This document shows, piece by piece, positions 44,931 through 58,787 of a DNA stretch of 64,000 bases; positions within the stretch are counted from its first letter, which is position 1, and each line of letters begins with the position of its first letter. The notes beneath the pieces were generated by a model. That model was not told the origin of the DNA, made no database searches, and worked only from the letters and a program-made list of their open reading frames with translations. Source of the stretch: Sphingomicrobium sp. (GTDB lineage: Bacteria > Pseudomonadota > Alphaproteobacteria > Sphingomonadales > Sphingomonadaceae); NCBI GenBank assembly GCA_030447545.1, contig JAUJOV010000003.1:60704-124703 (forward strand), given 5' to 3'. A program made the translations under genes and the position numbers.

Positions 44931-46047
44931 TTGGGGGAAACTGTTCTCGTAACCGGCGGAGCCGGCTTCATCGGGCGTGCGGTCACCGCCGAGCTCCTCA
45001 GGCGCGGCAATGAGGTGCGAGTCCTCGACAGCCTGATCGAGCAGGTCCACGGGAATCGCGATCATCCCGAAGATTTCCCCGCCGGCGCCGAGCTGATCGT
45101 CGGCGACATCCGCAACAAGGACGTCGTCACGCGCGCGCTCCAGCGCGTCGACAGCGTCATCCACCTCGCCGCCGAAGTCGGGGTCGGCCAGTCGATGTAC
45201 GCGGTCGAGCGCTACACGTCGGTCAACGAGACGGGCTCTGCAGTGCTGTTCGAAGCCTTGATCGACAAGCCGGTGCGCCGCGTGGTCACCGCCTCGTCGA
45301 TGAGCATCTACGGCGAGGGGCTTTACGAGGACGCCGACGGAAACCTCGTGCAGGACGCCGAGCGCAAGCCGCGCACGTCCGACAGCCAGAGCTGGGATCC
45401 GCTAGACGCTCAGGGGCGGCCCTCAGGCCTGTAGCGACCCCCGAGTGGAAGCAGCCCAGCCTCGCCTCGATCTACGCGCTCGGCAAATATGTGCAGGAGC
45501 GCCAGACTCTGATCATGACTCGGGGCCTATGGAATGGAAGGCTGCCTGCCTGCGCCTGTTCAACGTCTACGGGCCGGGCCAGGCGCTTTCCAACCCATAT
45601 ACCGGAGTGCTCGCGATCTTCTCGTCGCGCCTGTCGAACGGACAGCGGCCGATGATCTTCGAGGACGGCGAGCAGCGCCGCGACTTCGTCTATGTCGGCG
45701 ACGTCGCCCGCGCATTCTGCGATGCGCTGGTCCATCCGGACGCGAACGGCGAAGTGTTCAACATCGGCTCGGGGGTCGACCGCAGCGTGACGCAGGTCGC
45801 GCGCTCGATCGCCCGTGCGCTGCAGCGCAACGACATCCAGCCGGAGATCGTCGGCAAGGCGCGGGTGGGCGACATCCGCCACTGCTTCTGCGACGGAGCC
45901 AAGGCGCAGGAGAAGCTCGGCTTTACTGCCGAGAACGACTTCGACCAAGGCCTGGCGGAGCTTGCCGAATGGGTCGCGGGCCAGACGGCCGACGACCGAG
46001 TCGACCAGGCGCGCGCCGAGCTCGAAGCCAAGGGGCTGGTGGCATGA
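44931..46047 (+). CDS. NAD-dependent epimerase/dehydratase (UDP-sugar 4-epimerase-like), split by two frameshifts (~45425, ~45525); TTG start
   Basis: ETVLVTGGAGFIGRAVTAELLRRGNEVRVLDSL...VVTASSMSIYGEG | ACLRLFNVYGPGQALSNPYTGVLAIFSSRL. Confidence 0.9.
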
Positions 46048-47120
46048 CGAGCCAGCCGGACTCTCGGCCAATCCTGATCACCGGCGGAGCCGGTTTCATC
46101 GGCTGCAACATCGCCGACAGATTCGCGGCCGACGGCCACGACGTGATCGTCTTTGACGCGCTCTCGCGCCCCGGGGTCGAGCGCAATCTCGACTGGCTCA
46201 AGGAACGCCACGGAAGCCGGATCACCAGCGTGGTCGCCGACATCCGCGACGAGGACGAGGTCGCGCGCGCCGCGGCCGACGCCAGCGCCGTGTTCCACAT
46301 GGCTGCGCAGGTCGCGGTGACGACCAGCCTGGTCGATCCGCGCGAGGACTTCGAGATCAACGTGCGCGGCACGCTCCACCTGCTCGACGCCCTGCGATTG
46401 AACGGGCGACGAGTGCCGGTGATCTTCGCCTCGACCAACAAGGTCTACGGCGATCTTGCCGATCTGTCGGTCGACCGCCGCGGCGAACGCTACGAGCCGG
46501 ACGCCCAGACGGCCTCGCGCGGAATTTGCGAAGCGCGCGCCCTCGACTTCCACACGCCCTACGGCTGCTCGAAGGGCGCCGCCGACCAATATGTGCTCGA
46601 CTATGCGCGCAGCTACGGCATCCCGAGCGCGGTCTTCCGCATGAGCTGCATCTACGGCCGGCGGCAGATGGGTACCGAGGACCAGGGCTGGGTCGCGCAT
46701 TTCCTGATCCGCGCGCTCGAGGGCGAGCCGATCACGATCTACGGCGACGGGCGCCAGGTGCGCGACATCCTCGACGTGTCCGACGCGGTCGAGACTTATG
46801 TCCGCGCCCTCGAGCGCATCGACCGGATCGCGGGAAGCGCGTTCAATCTCGGCGGCGGCCCGGGCAACGCGGTCAGCCTGCTGCAGCTCGTCGATGAAAT
46901 GCGCGCGATCACCGGGCGCAAGGTCGATCTTGAATTCGAGGATTGGCGCAACGGCGACCAGCGCTGGTATGTGTCGGACACCAGCAGGGCCCGCGCCGCG
47001 CTCGGGCTCGATCAGCCGATCGCCTGGCGCGACGGGGTGGCGCGGCTTGCTCAATGGCTGGCGAACGAGCGCAAGGCGACGATCCAGCTTCAGCCGACCA
47101 TGGCGAGCGCTGCTCAATGA
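46044..47120 (+). CDS. NAD-dependent epimerase (CDP-paratose 2-epimerase-like)
   Basis: PILITGGAGFIGCNIADRFAADGHDVIVFDALSRPGVERNLDWL...FASTNKVYGDLADL...TPYGCSKGAADQYVLDYAR. Confidence 0.88.
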   Translation: MTSQPDSRPILITGGAGFIGCNIADRFAADGHDVIVFDALSRPGVERNLDWLKERHGSRITSVVADIRDEDEVARAAADASAVFHMAAQVAVTTSLVDPREDFEINVRGTLHLLDALRLNGRRVPVIFASTNKVYGDLADLSVDRRGERYEPDAQTASRGICEARALDFHTPYGCSKGAADQYVLDYARSYGIPSAVFRMSCIYGRRQMGTEDQGWVAHFLIRALEGEPITIYGDGRQVRDILDVSDAVETYVRALERIDRIAGSAFNLGGGPGNAVSLLQLVDEMRAITGRKVDLEFEDWRNGDQRWYVSDTSRARAALGLDQPIAWRDGVARLAQWLANERKATIQLQPTMASAAQ

Positions 47121-48229
47121 GCGTGCGCAAGGTCCTGCTTGCGACCGACGCGGTTGGCGGCGTTTGGACGTACAGCGTGGAGCTGGCGCGCGGGCTTCGC
47201 GAGCTCGGGACCGAGACGGTGCTGGCGGCGATGGGACCCTCGCCCGGTGACCGGCAGCTCGCCGACGCGGACGGGATTCGAGTGATCGACACGGGCCTGC
47301 CGCTCGACTGGCTTGCCGAGCAGCCCGATGCGATCCGCCGCGCCGGCTGCGCGCTTGCCGAGCTTGCGGACAGGGAATCGGCCGACGTGGTGCAGCTGTG
47401 CAGCGCCGCCCATGCTGCCGTCGTCGAGTTCGGCCGCCCGGTCGTCGCCGTCCAGCACAGCTGCCTTGCAAGCTGGTGGCAAAGCGTTCGCGGCGGGCCG
47501 CTTCCGCACGATTTCGCGTGGCGGCGTGACCTCGTGGAATGCGGCCTCAATTGCGCGAGCGCGATTGTCGCGCCCACTGCAGCTTTCGCTGCGCAGACCG
47601 CACGCAGCTACGAGCTGTGCCGGCCCTTGTATGTCGTTCACAACGGGCGGCAGCCGCTCGCTTTGTCCAAAAGGTCGCACCGCGATTTCGTGCTGACCGT
47701 CGGCCGGTTGTGGGACGAGGGCAAGAACCTGCGCACGCTCGACGAGGCGGCTGCGCTGCTCGACGTTCGGGTGGAGGCGATCGGCCCTGCCGAAGGGCCG
47801 AACGGCACGCGCGTGGAGTTCGAAAATCTCCACACTCCCGGCTCGCTCCACCCCGCCGCGATTGCCGAGCGGCTGGCCGCGCGGCCGATCTTCGCCTCCG
47901 CCGCTTTGTACGAGCCCTTCGGCCTGTCCGCGCTCGAGGCTGCACAGGCCGGCTGCGCGCTGGTCCTTTCCGACATCGCGACCCTTCGCGAGCTGTGGGA
48001 CGGCGCTGCGCTGTTCGTTCCGGCGCGCGATGCGCGCGGCTTTGCCGAGGCGATCACCAAGCTTCTGAACGAGTGCGAACTGCGCGACCAGCTCGGCCGC
48101 GCCGCACAGCTGCGGGCGTTGCGCTACACGCCCGCCGCAATGGCGCAGCGGATGTCGCAGATCTACGACCCCGTCGCTCTTGCCGCACCACCCGCGCGCG
48201 AGCGGATCGCAGCCGCGGGTGCGGCATGA
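47117..48229 (+). CDS. Glycosyltransferase family 4-type protein
   Basis: LLATDAVGGVWTYSVELARGLRELG...FVLTVGRLWDEGKNLRTLDEAA...ALYEPFGLSALEAAQAGCALVLSDI. Confidence 0.92.
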   Translation: MSVRKVLLATDAVGGVWTYSVELARGLRELGTETVLAAMGPSPGDRQLADADGIRVIDTGLPLDWLAEQPDAIRRAGCALAELADRESADVVQLCSAAHAAVVEFGRPVVAVQHSCLASWWQSVRGGPLPHDFAWRRDLVECGLNCASAIVAPTAAFAAQTARSYELCRPLYVVHNGRQPLALSKRSHRDFVLTVGRLWDEGKNLRTLDEAAALLDVRVEAIGPAEGPNGTRVEFENLHTPGSLHPAAIAERLAARPIFASAALYEPFGLSALEAAQAGCALVLSDIATLRELWDGAALFVPARDARGFAEAITKLLNECELRDQLGRAAQLRALRYTPAAMAQRMSQIYDPVALAAPPARERIAAAGAA

Positions 48230-49338
48230 GGATCGCCTACTTCACCCATTCACTGCGCTCGTGCTGGAACCACGGCAATGCCCATTTCCTGCGCGGCGTG
48301 TTGAGCGAGCTGGTCGCGCGCGGCCATCAGGTTGACGCGTTCGAGCCGGAAGCGCCGTGGAGCTTGACCAACCTGCTCGCCGATCATGGCGAACAGGCGC
48401 TTGATGCCTTCGCACGCGCGTATCCCGAGCTTAAATCGCGCACCTACTCGCGGCCCGAGGAAGGTGCTGCGCGCGCCGCCGACGCCGACCTGGTCATCGT
48501 CCACGAGTGGAACGAGCCCGCGCTGGTCGCGGCGCTCGGTCGGCTGCGCGCGCGCGGCGGGCGCTTCACCCTGCTGTTCCACGACACGCATCACCGCGCC
48601 GTGTCCGAGCCCGAGGAAATGCGCGCCTACGACCTCGAACATTATGACGGCGTGCTCGCGTTCGGCGAAACCATCGCGGAAATCTACCGCCGCTGGGGCT
48701 GGGGCCGCCGCGCGTTTGTGTGGCACGAAGCTGCCGACCTTCGACGCTTCAAACCACCAACAATGGACGCCGGCCGCGAAGGGCTGATCTGGATCGGCAA
48801 TTGGGGCGACGGGGAGCGCAGCGAGGAGCTCGTCGAGTTCCTGCTCGAGCCCGCGCGCGATGCAGGCCTGCCGCTCGACATCTACGGCGTGCGCTATCCG
48901 AATCGCGCGCGCCGGACGCTCGCCCAACATGGCGCGCGCTACCACGGATGGATCGCCAATGCGGACGCGCCGGCCGCCTTCGCCAGGTCAATCGCGACAG
49001 TGCATGTGCCGCGCCGTTTCTATTCGCAGCTCCTGCCCGGCATTCCGACCATCCGAGTGTTCGAAGCGCTCGCGTGCGGGATTCCGCTGGTCTCCGCGCC
49101 ATGGGACGACAGCGACGGCCTGTTCCGCGTGGGCCAGGATTTCCTCATGGTGTCGAGCGGCGATGAAATGACTCGCGCGCTCGAGCGCCTCAAGAACGAG
49201 CCCGAGCTGCGCGCCGCGCTCGCTGCAAGCGGGCTCGAGACGATCCGGAAGCGGCACAGCTGCGCGCACCGCGTCGACGAGCTGCTCGGAACGATCCTCC
49301 CTGCGCTGCAGAGCGAGCGCACGATGGTGGCGGCATGA
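48226..49338 (+). CDS. CgeB-like glycosyltransferase (copy 1)
   Basis: MRIAYFTHSLRSCWNHGNAHFLRGVLSELVARGHQVDAFEPE...TIRVFEALACGIPLVSAPWDDSDGLF. Confidence 0.87.
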   Translation: MRIAYFTHSLRSCWNHGNAHFLRGVLSELVARGHQVDAFEPEAPWSLTNLLADHGEQALDAFARAYPELKSRTYSRPEEGAARAADADLVIVHEWNEPALVAALGRLRARGGRFTLLFHDTHHRAVSEPEEMRAYDLEHYDGVLAFGETIAEIYRRWGWGRRAFVWHEAADLRRFKPPTMDAGREGLIWIGNWGDGERSEELVEFLLEPARDAGLPLDIYGVRYPNRARRTLAQHGARYHGWIANADAPAAFARSIATVHVPRRFYSQLLPGIPTIRVFEALACGIPLVSAPWDDSDGLFRVGQDFLMVSSGDEMTRALERLKNEPELRAALAASGLETIRKRHSCAHRVDELLGTILPALQSERTMVAA

Positions 49339-50419
49339 AGATCGCGTTCTACGGTTCGAGCCTGCTGTCGTCCTGGTGGAACGGCGCTGCGACCTATTAT
49401 CGCGGGCTGCTGCGCGACCTCGCGGGCCGCGGCTACGACATCACCTTCTTCGAGCCCGATGCCTACGACCGGCAGAAGCATCGCGACATGGAGCCGCCGC
49501 AATGGGCGCGCTCGGTCGTCTACCCGGCGACGCCCGACGGCCTTGCCGCGGTGCTCGCCGAAGCCCGCGCGGCCGACATCGTCGTCAAGGCCAGCGGGGT
49601 GGGCGTGTTCGACGACGAGCTGATCGCCGGCATCGTCGAGCACAGCCGCCCGGACGCCCTGCGCATCTTCTGGGACGTCGATGCCGCAGCGACGCTCGAG
49701 GAAATGCGCCACGACGAGACGCATGCCGTCCGGCGCGCATTGCCGTCGCTCGACTTCGTGCTCACCTACGGCGGCGGCCCTCCGGTCATCGAGGCGTACG
49801 AGGGGTTCGGAGCCGCGCGCTGCGTGCCAGTCTACAACGCGCTCGATCCGACGACTCACCACCCGGTCGATCCCGACCCGCGGTTCGAGGCCGATCTGTC
49901 CTTTCTCGGCAATCGGCTTCCCGACCGCGAAGCACGAGTCGAGCAATTCTTCCTCTCCGCGGCCGAGGCGCTGCCCGAGCGGCGCTTCCTGATCGGCGGC
50001 AACGGCTGGGAATCACAGGCGATGCCGCACAACGTGCGCCACCTCGGCCACGTCTACACGCACGAGCATAACGCGTTCAATTGCACGCCGCTCGCAGTGC
50101 TCAACATCGCGCGCGACAGCATGGCCAATATCGGCTTCTCGCCCGCGACTCGCGTGTTCGAAGCGGCAGGCGCCGCGGCCTGCCTGATCACCGACGCGTG
50201 GGAGGGGATCGAGCTGTTCCTGAAGCCGCAGGAGGAAGTGCTGGTCGCGCGCGACGGGAAGGACGTTGCCGAACATGTGCGCGCGCTCGACCCCGAACGC
50301 GCGCGGCGCATCGGCCAGGCGGCGCTTGCACGCATCCGCTCCGAGCATACCTACGCGCACGGGGGAGCGCTGGTCGACTACCTGCTGCGCTCGGCAGCGC
50401 AAAGCGAAGGGTGCGCGGC

Positions 50420-50423
<4 letters not shown>
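49335..50423 (+). CDS. CgeB-like glycosyltransferase (copy 2)
   Basis: MKIAFYGSSLLSSWWNGAATYYRGLLRDLAGRGYDITFFEPD...TRVFEAAGAAACLITDAWEGIELF. Confidence 0.87.
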
Positions 50424-52546
<2,123 letters not shown>

Positions 52547-52550
52547 GCGG

Positions 52551-53504
52551 ATGCGCGCGGCCGTAGTCACCGGGCCCGGCGCGGTCCGCATCGAAGACGT
52601 TCCACGGCCCGAGCCGGGCCCCGGCCAGGTGCGCATCCGCCTCGAAGGATCGGGGGTCTGCGCGTCCAACCTCACGCCGTGGGAAGGGCCCGAGTGGATG
52701 AGCTTCCCCACGGACCCGGGCGCGCTCGGCCACGAGGGCTGGGGCGTGGTGGATGCGCTGGGCGAAGGGGTCGGGCACTGGACTGAGGGCGACCGAGTGG
52801 CGGCGCTCAGCGGCCACGCCTACGCGGAATATGACCTTGCCGACGCGTCCGCGCTGGTGCGCATTCCCGACGAGCTCGCGAACACGCCCTTTCCAGGCGA
52901 GCCGTTCGGCTGCGCGATGAACATCTTCCGCCGAAGCGACATCGCCGCGGGCCACACGGTCGCGGTGATCGGCGTCGGCTTCCTCGGCGCGATCCTCGTG
53001 CGCCTCGCGAGCAGTGCGGGTGCCCGCGTAATCGCCATTTCGCGCCGTGCGGAATCGCTCGGCCTCGCCCGCACGATGGGCGCGGCTCAGACGATCCCGA
53101 TGGACGATCACTGGCGGATCATCGAACGCGTGAAGCAGCTGACCGGCGGCCGCATGTGCGAGCGCGTGATCGAGGCGGTCGGCAAGCAGTGGCCGCTCGA
53201 CCTTGCCGCGGAGCTCACGGCAGAAGGCGGCCGGCTGGTGATCGCCGGCTACCACCAGGACGGGCCGCGGCAGGTCAACATGCAGCTGTGGAACTGGCGC
53301 GGGTTCGACGTCGCCAACGCGCACGAGCGCGACCCCGCCGTCGCCCTCCAGGGGATGCGCGAGGCGGTGGAAGCGGTGCGCTCCGGGCTGGTCGATCCCT
53401 CGCTCCTGGTCACTCACCGCTTCCGGCTCGATCAGCTCGGCGCGGCGCTCGACGCGACGCGCGACCGGCCGGGCAATTTCGTCAAGGCCGTCGTGGTGCC
53501 ATGA
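52551..53504 (+). CDS. MDR/zinc-type alcohol dehydrogenase-like oxidoreductase
   Basis: MRAAVVTGPGAVRIEDVPRPEPGPGQVRIRLEGSGVCASN...LGHEGWGVVDALGEGV...VAVIGVGFLGAILVRLA. Confidence 0.9.
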   Translation: MRAAVVTGPGAVRIEDVPRPEPGPGQVRIRLEGSGVCASNLTPWEGPEWMSFPTDPGALGHEGWGVVDALGEGVGHWTEGDRVAALSGHAYAEYDLADASALVRIPDELANTPFPGEPFGCAMNIFRRSDIAAGHTVAVIGVGFLGAILVRLASSAGARVIAISRRAESLGLARTMGAAQTIPMDDHWRIIERVKQLTGGRMCERVIEAVGKQWPLDLAAELTAEGGRLVIAGYHQDGPRQVNMQLWNWRGFDVANAHERDPAVALQGMREAVEAVRSGLVDPSLLVTHRFRLDQLGAALDATRDRPGNFVKAVVVP

Positions 53505-54520
53505 TCCGCCTCGGCTTCATCGGCGTCGGCTGGATCGGCCGCAACCGGATGGAGGCGATGCTCGCCACGGGCAAAGCGCAGGCAATCGCAATCTGCGAGC
53601 CCAATCCGGAAATGGCGCAGGAGGCAGGCAGGCTTGCTCCCGACGCACGGCTGGTCGGCTCACTGGAAGAACTGCTTGCGCTCCAGCCCGACGGCGTCGT
53701 GATCGCAACCCCGAGCGCGATGCACGCCGACCAGTGCAGTCGCGCGCTTGAGGCCGGCGCGGCCGTCTTCTGCCAGAAGCCACTCGGCCGCAACTCGGCC
53801 GAAGTCGAAGCGGTGCTCGACGCCGCCCGCCGCGCCGACCGCCTGCTCGGCGTCGATTTGTCCTACCGCCACACCGCTGCCATGCGCGCAATCCGCGAGC
53901 AGGTCCGCGCCGGCGCCCTGGGCGACATCTTCTCGGCCGACCTCCTGGTCCACAACGCGTACGGGCCCGGCAACGCCTGGTTCTGGAACCCGGCGCTGTC
54001 GGGCGGCGGCTGCGTGATCGACCTCGGCATCCACCTCGTCGACCTCGCCCTGTGGCTGCTCGATTTCCCCGAAGTCGAGCGCGCGAGCGGCCGGGCGTTG
54101 CGCGGCGGCAGACCGCCCGAGCCGCACGAGGTCGAGGACTTCGCGACCGGCTCGATCGACCTCGCCACCGGCGCGAACATCCGCATCGCCTGCTCGTGGA
54201 ACCTGCCCGCCGGCGCCGACGCGGTCATCCGCGCGAGCTTCTACGGCACTCAAGGCGGCGCCGAGATGCGCAACGAAAACGGCTCCTTCTTCGATTTCAC
54301 CGCCGAGCTGTTCAAAGGGCGCGAACGGCACACGCTCGCTTCCCCTCCCGACCAATGGGGCGGTCGCGCCGCCGCTCGATGGGTTGAAAAGCTGGCGTCG
54401 GGCGAGAGGTTCGCCGGCAGCACCGCGGGACTTCTCGAAACCGCGCGTGCGCTCGACCGGCTCTACGGCCGGCGAGCCCCCGCCGCTCAGGCGAAAGCCG
54501 CGGCCTTCTTGAGCGTCTGA
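53501..54520 (+). CDS. Gfo/Idh/MocA family oxidoreductase
   Basis: [19 protein letters not shown]...[36 protein letters not shown]. Confidence 0.92.
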   Translation: MIRLGFIGVGWIGRNRMEAMLATGKAQAIAICEPNPEMAQEAGRLAPDARLVGSLEELLALQPDGVVIATPSAMHADQCSRALEAGAAVFCQKPLGRNSAEVEAVLDAARRADRLLGVDLSYRHTAAMRAIREQVRAGALGDIFSADLLVHNAYGPGNAWFWNPALSGGGCVIDLGIHLVDLALWLLDFPEVERASGRALRGGRPPEPHEVEDFATGSIDLATGANIRIACSWNLPAGADAVIRASFYGTQGGAEMRNENGSFFDFTAELFKGRERHTLASPPDQWGGRAAARWVEKLASGERFAGSTAGLLETARALDRLYGRRAPAAQAKAAAFLSV

Positions 54521-55056
54521 TAGGCTTCGATCACTTCGCCGAGCCGGTGCTCCAGGCTGCGGTCGCCGCCGTTGCGGTCAGGATGGTAGCGGCGGACCAG
54601 CTGCGAATAACGGCTGCGAAGCCCGGTGCGGTCGGTGTCCTCGCCGAGCCCCATCACCGCCAAAGCGCGCTGCTCGGCCCTCGAAAACCGCGACGGCCGC
54701 TCGCGGCGGACATGGCCGAACCGGCCGGCAATCGCGTCGAGCGGATCGGAAAAGTCGCTCCACGCAGGCGGCGGGTCGGAGCCGATGGCCGCGTACCTGC
54801 GGCTCGGCCGCTCCCAGCCGCCGAAGGGCGACTGAGCATCGGCGATCTCGTCCGGGCTCATCCCCTCGAAGTAATTGTAGCGCGCATTGTGCTCGCGGAC
54901 ATGGTCGAGGCACAGCAGCCGCCACACCCCCGGCCCGTCGAAGCTCGCCGGCTGCACCGGTGCCTTGTACTCGCCGAGCGCGCGGCAGCCCGGCACCGCG
55001 CAGCGGCCGGCCGCTCCATGGACTTTCCCGTGCATTCTGGGATGACTCGACGCCAC
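54487..55056 (-). CDS. J-domain (DnaJ-like) protein
   Basis: [53 protein letters not shown] (HPD motif). Confidence 0.92.
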   Translation of the reverse strand: MASSHPRMHGKVHGAAGRCAVPGCRALGEYKAPVQPASFDGPGVWRLLCLDHVREHNARYNYFEGMSPDEIADAQSPFGGWERPSRRYAAIGSDPPPAWSDFSDPLDAIAGRFGHVRRERPSRFSRAEQRALAVMGLGEDTDRTGLRSRYSQLVRRYHPDRNGGDRSLEHRLGEVIEAYQTLKKAAAFA

Positions 55057-55093
55057 CGCTTCCTCGCCTCAAGAACCTTCCTATATAGGCCCG

Positions 55094-55381
55094 GTGAACG
55101 TCGCTGCCACGGGACCGGTCGCAACCGAAATGCTCAGCCGCCTCGACTCGGCGCTTTCCCCAAGCCGACTGGCGCTCACCGACGACAGCGAGAAGCATCG
55201 CGGCCACGGCGGCTACAACCCGGCAGGCGAAAGCCACTTCACGCTTCAGATCGAAAGCGCGTCGTTCGCGGGCAAGTCGCGGGTCGAGCGGCAGCGGATG
55301 GTCTATCGCGCGCTCGGCGAGCTGATGCACGAAAGGGTCCACGCTCTGTCGATCCGCGCGACCGCGCCCGGCGAGGAATGA
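55094..55381 (+). CDS. BolA family protein
   Basis: [53 protein letters not shown]. Confidence 0.93.
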   Translation: MNVAATGPVATEMLSRLDSALSPSRLALTDDSEKHRGHGGYNPAGESHFTLQIESASFAGKSRVERQRMVYRALGELMHERVHALSIRATAPGEE

Positions 55382-56274
55382 TGCCCGAGCCCCTCGTCCA
55401 GACCATCGCACCCGTCACTCACGACCTCGGCGGCTTCAAGGTGCATCGCACGCTGCCGAACAAGCAGCGGACGATGGTCGGCCCGTTCATCTTCTTCGAC
55501 CAGATGGGCCCGGCGCGGCTGACAGCCGGCCGGGGCATAGACGTCCGCCCCCACCCGCACATCAACCTCGCGACAGTCACGTATTCTGTTCGCCGGGGCG
55601 ATCGACCATCGCGACAGCCTCGGCACGGTCCAGCGGATCGAGCCCGGCGCGGTCAATTTGATGACGGCCGGGCGCGGGATCGCCCATTCCGAACGCTCGC
55701 CGCCCGACGAGCGCTCCGGAGGCGCCGAGCTCGACGGCATCCAGACCTGGCTCGCCTTGCCCCGCGCGAAGGAAGAAGTGGATCCCGCGTTCGAGCACGT
55801 GCCTGCCGGCGATCTGCCGCTGGTCGAAGGCAATGGAGTGTGCGCGCGGATCATCATGGGCGAATGGCATCGCGCCTCCTCACCGGTGACCTGCCATTCC
55901 CCGACTATCTACGCCGCAATCGAGCTCGCGCCGGGGGCAGCGCTGGTGATCGACCATCAAGCCGACGAGCGCGCGCTCTACCTGCTCGACGGCGATGCGA
56001 CGCTCGACGGCCGTCCGCTCGTGCCGCAGCACCTGGCCCTGCTTGCGCCCGCGCATTTGCCGCTGCTGTCCACGGCCGGCGGCGCTCGGCTGATGCTGTG
56101 CGGCGGAGCCCCGCTCGACGGCGAGCGCCACGTCTGGTGGAACTTCGTCTCCTCCAGCCGCGAGCGGATCAACGAGGCGAAGCGCGCCTGGCGCGCCGGC
56201 GAGTTCGCGCTTCCGCCCGACGATGACCACGAGTTCATACCGCTGCCCGAGGTGCCGCTGACGGTCAGCTATCC

Positions 56275-56278
<4 letters not shown>
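55381..56278 (+). CDS. Pirin family protein, one frameshift near 55590
   Basis: [29 protein letters not shown]...[15 protein letters not shown] | [16 protein letters not shown]. Confidence 0.92.
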
Positions 56279-57159
<881 letters not shown>

Positions 57160-57185
57160 CGCTCGCCCGCTAGGAGCCCGTCTCG

Positions 57186-57650
57186 ATGACCAACGAAGCG
57201 CGCTCCCGATCCCGCTCCGCCGCGCGCCTCGCCGCAGTGCAGGCGCTCTACCAGCAGGAGATGGAAGGAACGCCGGTCGCCCGCCTGCTCAAGGAATTCC
57301 ACGACCATCGCCTCGGCGCGACCATCGAGGAGGCGCAATATGTCGAGGCCGAGCGAAGCTTCTTCGACGACATCGTCACCGGCGTAAGCGCGCGCGGCAC
57401 CGAGATCGACGAGCTGATCAGCAGGCGCCTCGCGACCGGCTGGCGGCTCGAGCGCCTCGACCGCCCGATGCGCGCGCTGCTTCGCGCCGGCGCCTACGAG
57501 CTGCTCGCCCGCAACGACGTGCCGGTCGGCTCGGTGATCTCCGAATATGTCGACGTCGCCCACGCCTTTTACGACAAGCGCGAAAGCGGCTTCGTCAACG
57601 GAGTGCTCGACGCGGTCGCCAAGGACGCCCGCGCCGCGCCCGCCGGCTAG
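57186..57650 (+). CDS. nusB: Transcription antitermination factor NusB
   Basis: RSAARLAAVQALYQQEMEGTP...LERLDRPMRALLRAGAYELLARNDVPVGSVISEYVDVAHAFYDKRESGFVNGVLDAVAK. Confidence 0.95.
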   Translation: MTNEARSRSRSAARLAAVQALYQQEMEGTPVARLLKEFHDHRLGATIEEAQYVEAERSFFDDIVTGVSARGTEIDELISRRLATGWRLERLDRPMRALLRAGAYELLARNDVPVGSVISEYVDVAHAFYDKRESGFVNGVLDAVAKDARAAPAG

Positions 57651-57652
57651 AG

Positions 57653-58630
57653 ATGCGCGAGAGCGACGCGATCGAGCGGCTGCGGCGCATCGCCACCCAC
57701 CCGGCGGCGCTCGGCCTGCGCGACGACGCGGCCCTCCTCGAAGGCCTCGTCCTCACCCCCGACAGCATGGCCGAGGGCGTTCACTTCCTGCCCGCCGATC
57801 CGCCGGCGAGCGTCGGCTGGAAGCTCGTCGCAGTGAACCTGTCGGACCTTGCCGCGAAGGGCGCGACTCCTGTCGCCGCGCTGCTTTCGCTCACTTTGTC
57901 GGGCGACGAAGCGCGCGACATGGCGCTGATCGACGGCATCGAGGCCGCCTGCGAAAGCTACGGCCTGGCGTTGATCGGCGGCGACACGATCGCGCTTCCC
58001 GCCGGAGCTCCGCGAGTCCTCGGCCTCACCGCGATCGGCCGGGCGGGGACAAGCACTCCGCTGCGCAGCGGCGCCCGTCCGGGCGACCATCTGTGGCTCG
58101 TCGGGACCGTCGGTGATTCCGCGGCAGGGCTCGCATTGCTCAGGGCGGACGCCGCAGCGACCGGCGCGCTGGTCGACATCTACCGCCGTCCCGTCCCTTT
58201 GCTTGCCGCGGGCCAGGCCCTCGCGCCGCACGCCCACGCGATGATGGACGTTTCGGACGGGCTTCTGCTCGATTGCCGCCGCCTTGCGCAGGCCAGCAAC
58301 TGCACCGCCCGGATCGACCTCGATTCGGTCCCGCTGTCGGCAGCCTTCATCCAGTCCCGGGGCGACGACCTCGCCGCGCGGATATTCGCGGCGACCGGCG
58401 GCGACGACTATGCGCTCATCGCTGCCTTGCCCCCGGAGCTCGACCCCTTAAGCCTTTCTTTACCCCCAGGGACCAGCATTGCACGGATCGGGACTCTCGC
58501 TGGGCAAGGGGATCTTCTCTCCCTCACCAGCGGCGGCAGGCCCGTCGAGCTACCGGAGCAACTGGGCTTTGAGCACCTTGGCCACCAGCATCGCCGCAAT
58601 CCCCCTGCGCCAGTGGCTGATCGGGGCTAG
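57653..58630 (+). CDS. thiL: Thiamine-monophosphate kinase
   Basis: DDAALLEGLVLTPDSMAEGVHFLPADPPASVGWKLVAVNLSDLAAKGATPVAALLSL...MMDVSDGLLLDCRRLAQAS. Confidence 0.95.
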   Translation: MRESDAIERLRRIATHPAALGLRDDAALLEGLVLTPDSMAEGVHFLPADPPASVGWKLVAVNLSDLAAKGATPVAALLSLTLSGDEARDMALIDGIEAACESYGLALIGGDTIALPAGAPRVLGLTAIGRAGTSTPLRSGARPGDHLWLVGTVGDSAAGLALLRADAAATGALVDIYRRPVPLLAAGQALAPHAHAMMDVSDGLLLDCRRLAQASNCTARIDLDSVPLSAAFIQSRGDDLAARIFAATGGDDYALIAALPPELDPLSLSLPPGTSIARIGTLAGQGDLLSLTSGGRPVELPEQLGFEHLGHQHRRNPPAPVADRG

Positions 58631-58673
58631 CGGGCTCGTCACCGGAATGGCGACCGCTCTCCTGCTTTACTGA
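58569..58673 (+). CDS. Possible 34-aa single-TM micro-protein overlapping the thiL 3' end (TTG start)
   Basis: LSTLATSIAAIPLRQWLIGASGLVTGMATALLLY*; GGAG about 9 nt upstream of TTG. Confidence 0.3.
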   Translation: MSTLATSIAAIPLRQWLIGASGLVTGMATALLLY

Positions 58674-58787
58674 CGGCGAGGCGCCGCAAGCGGTTGCAAG
58701 CCGCGCCTTGCGCCCATAAAGGGCGCCATCCCGCCGGCTGCCTCCCGCACGCCGGCCGTCATCATTCGCCGCCAAACGGGGAAACAC

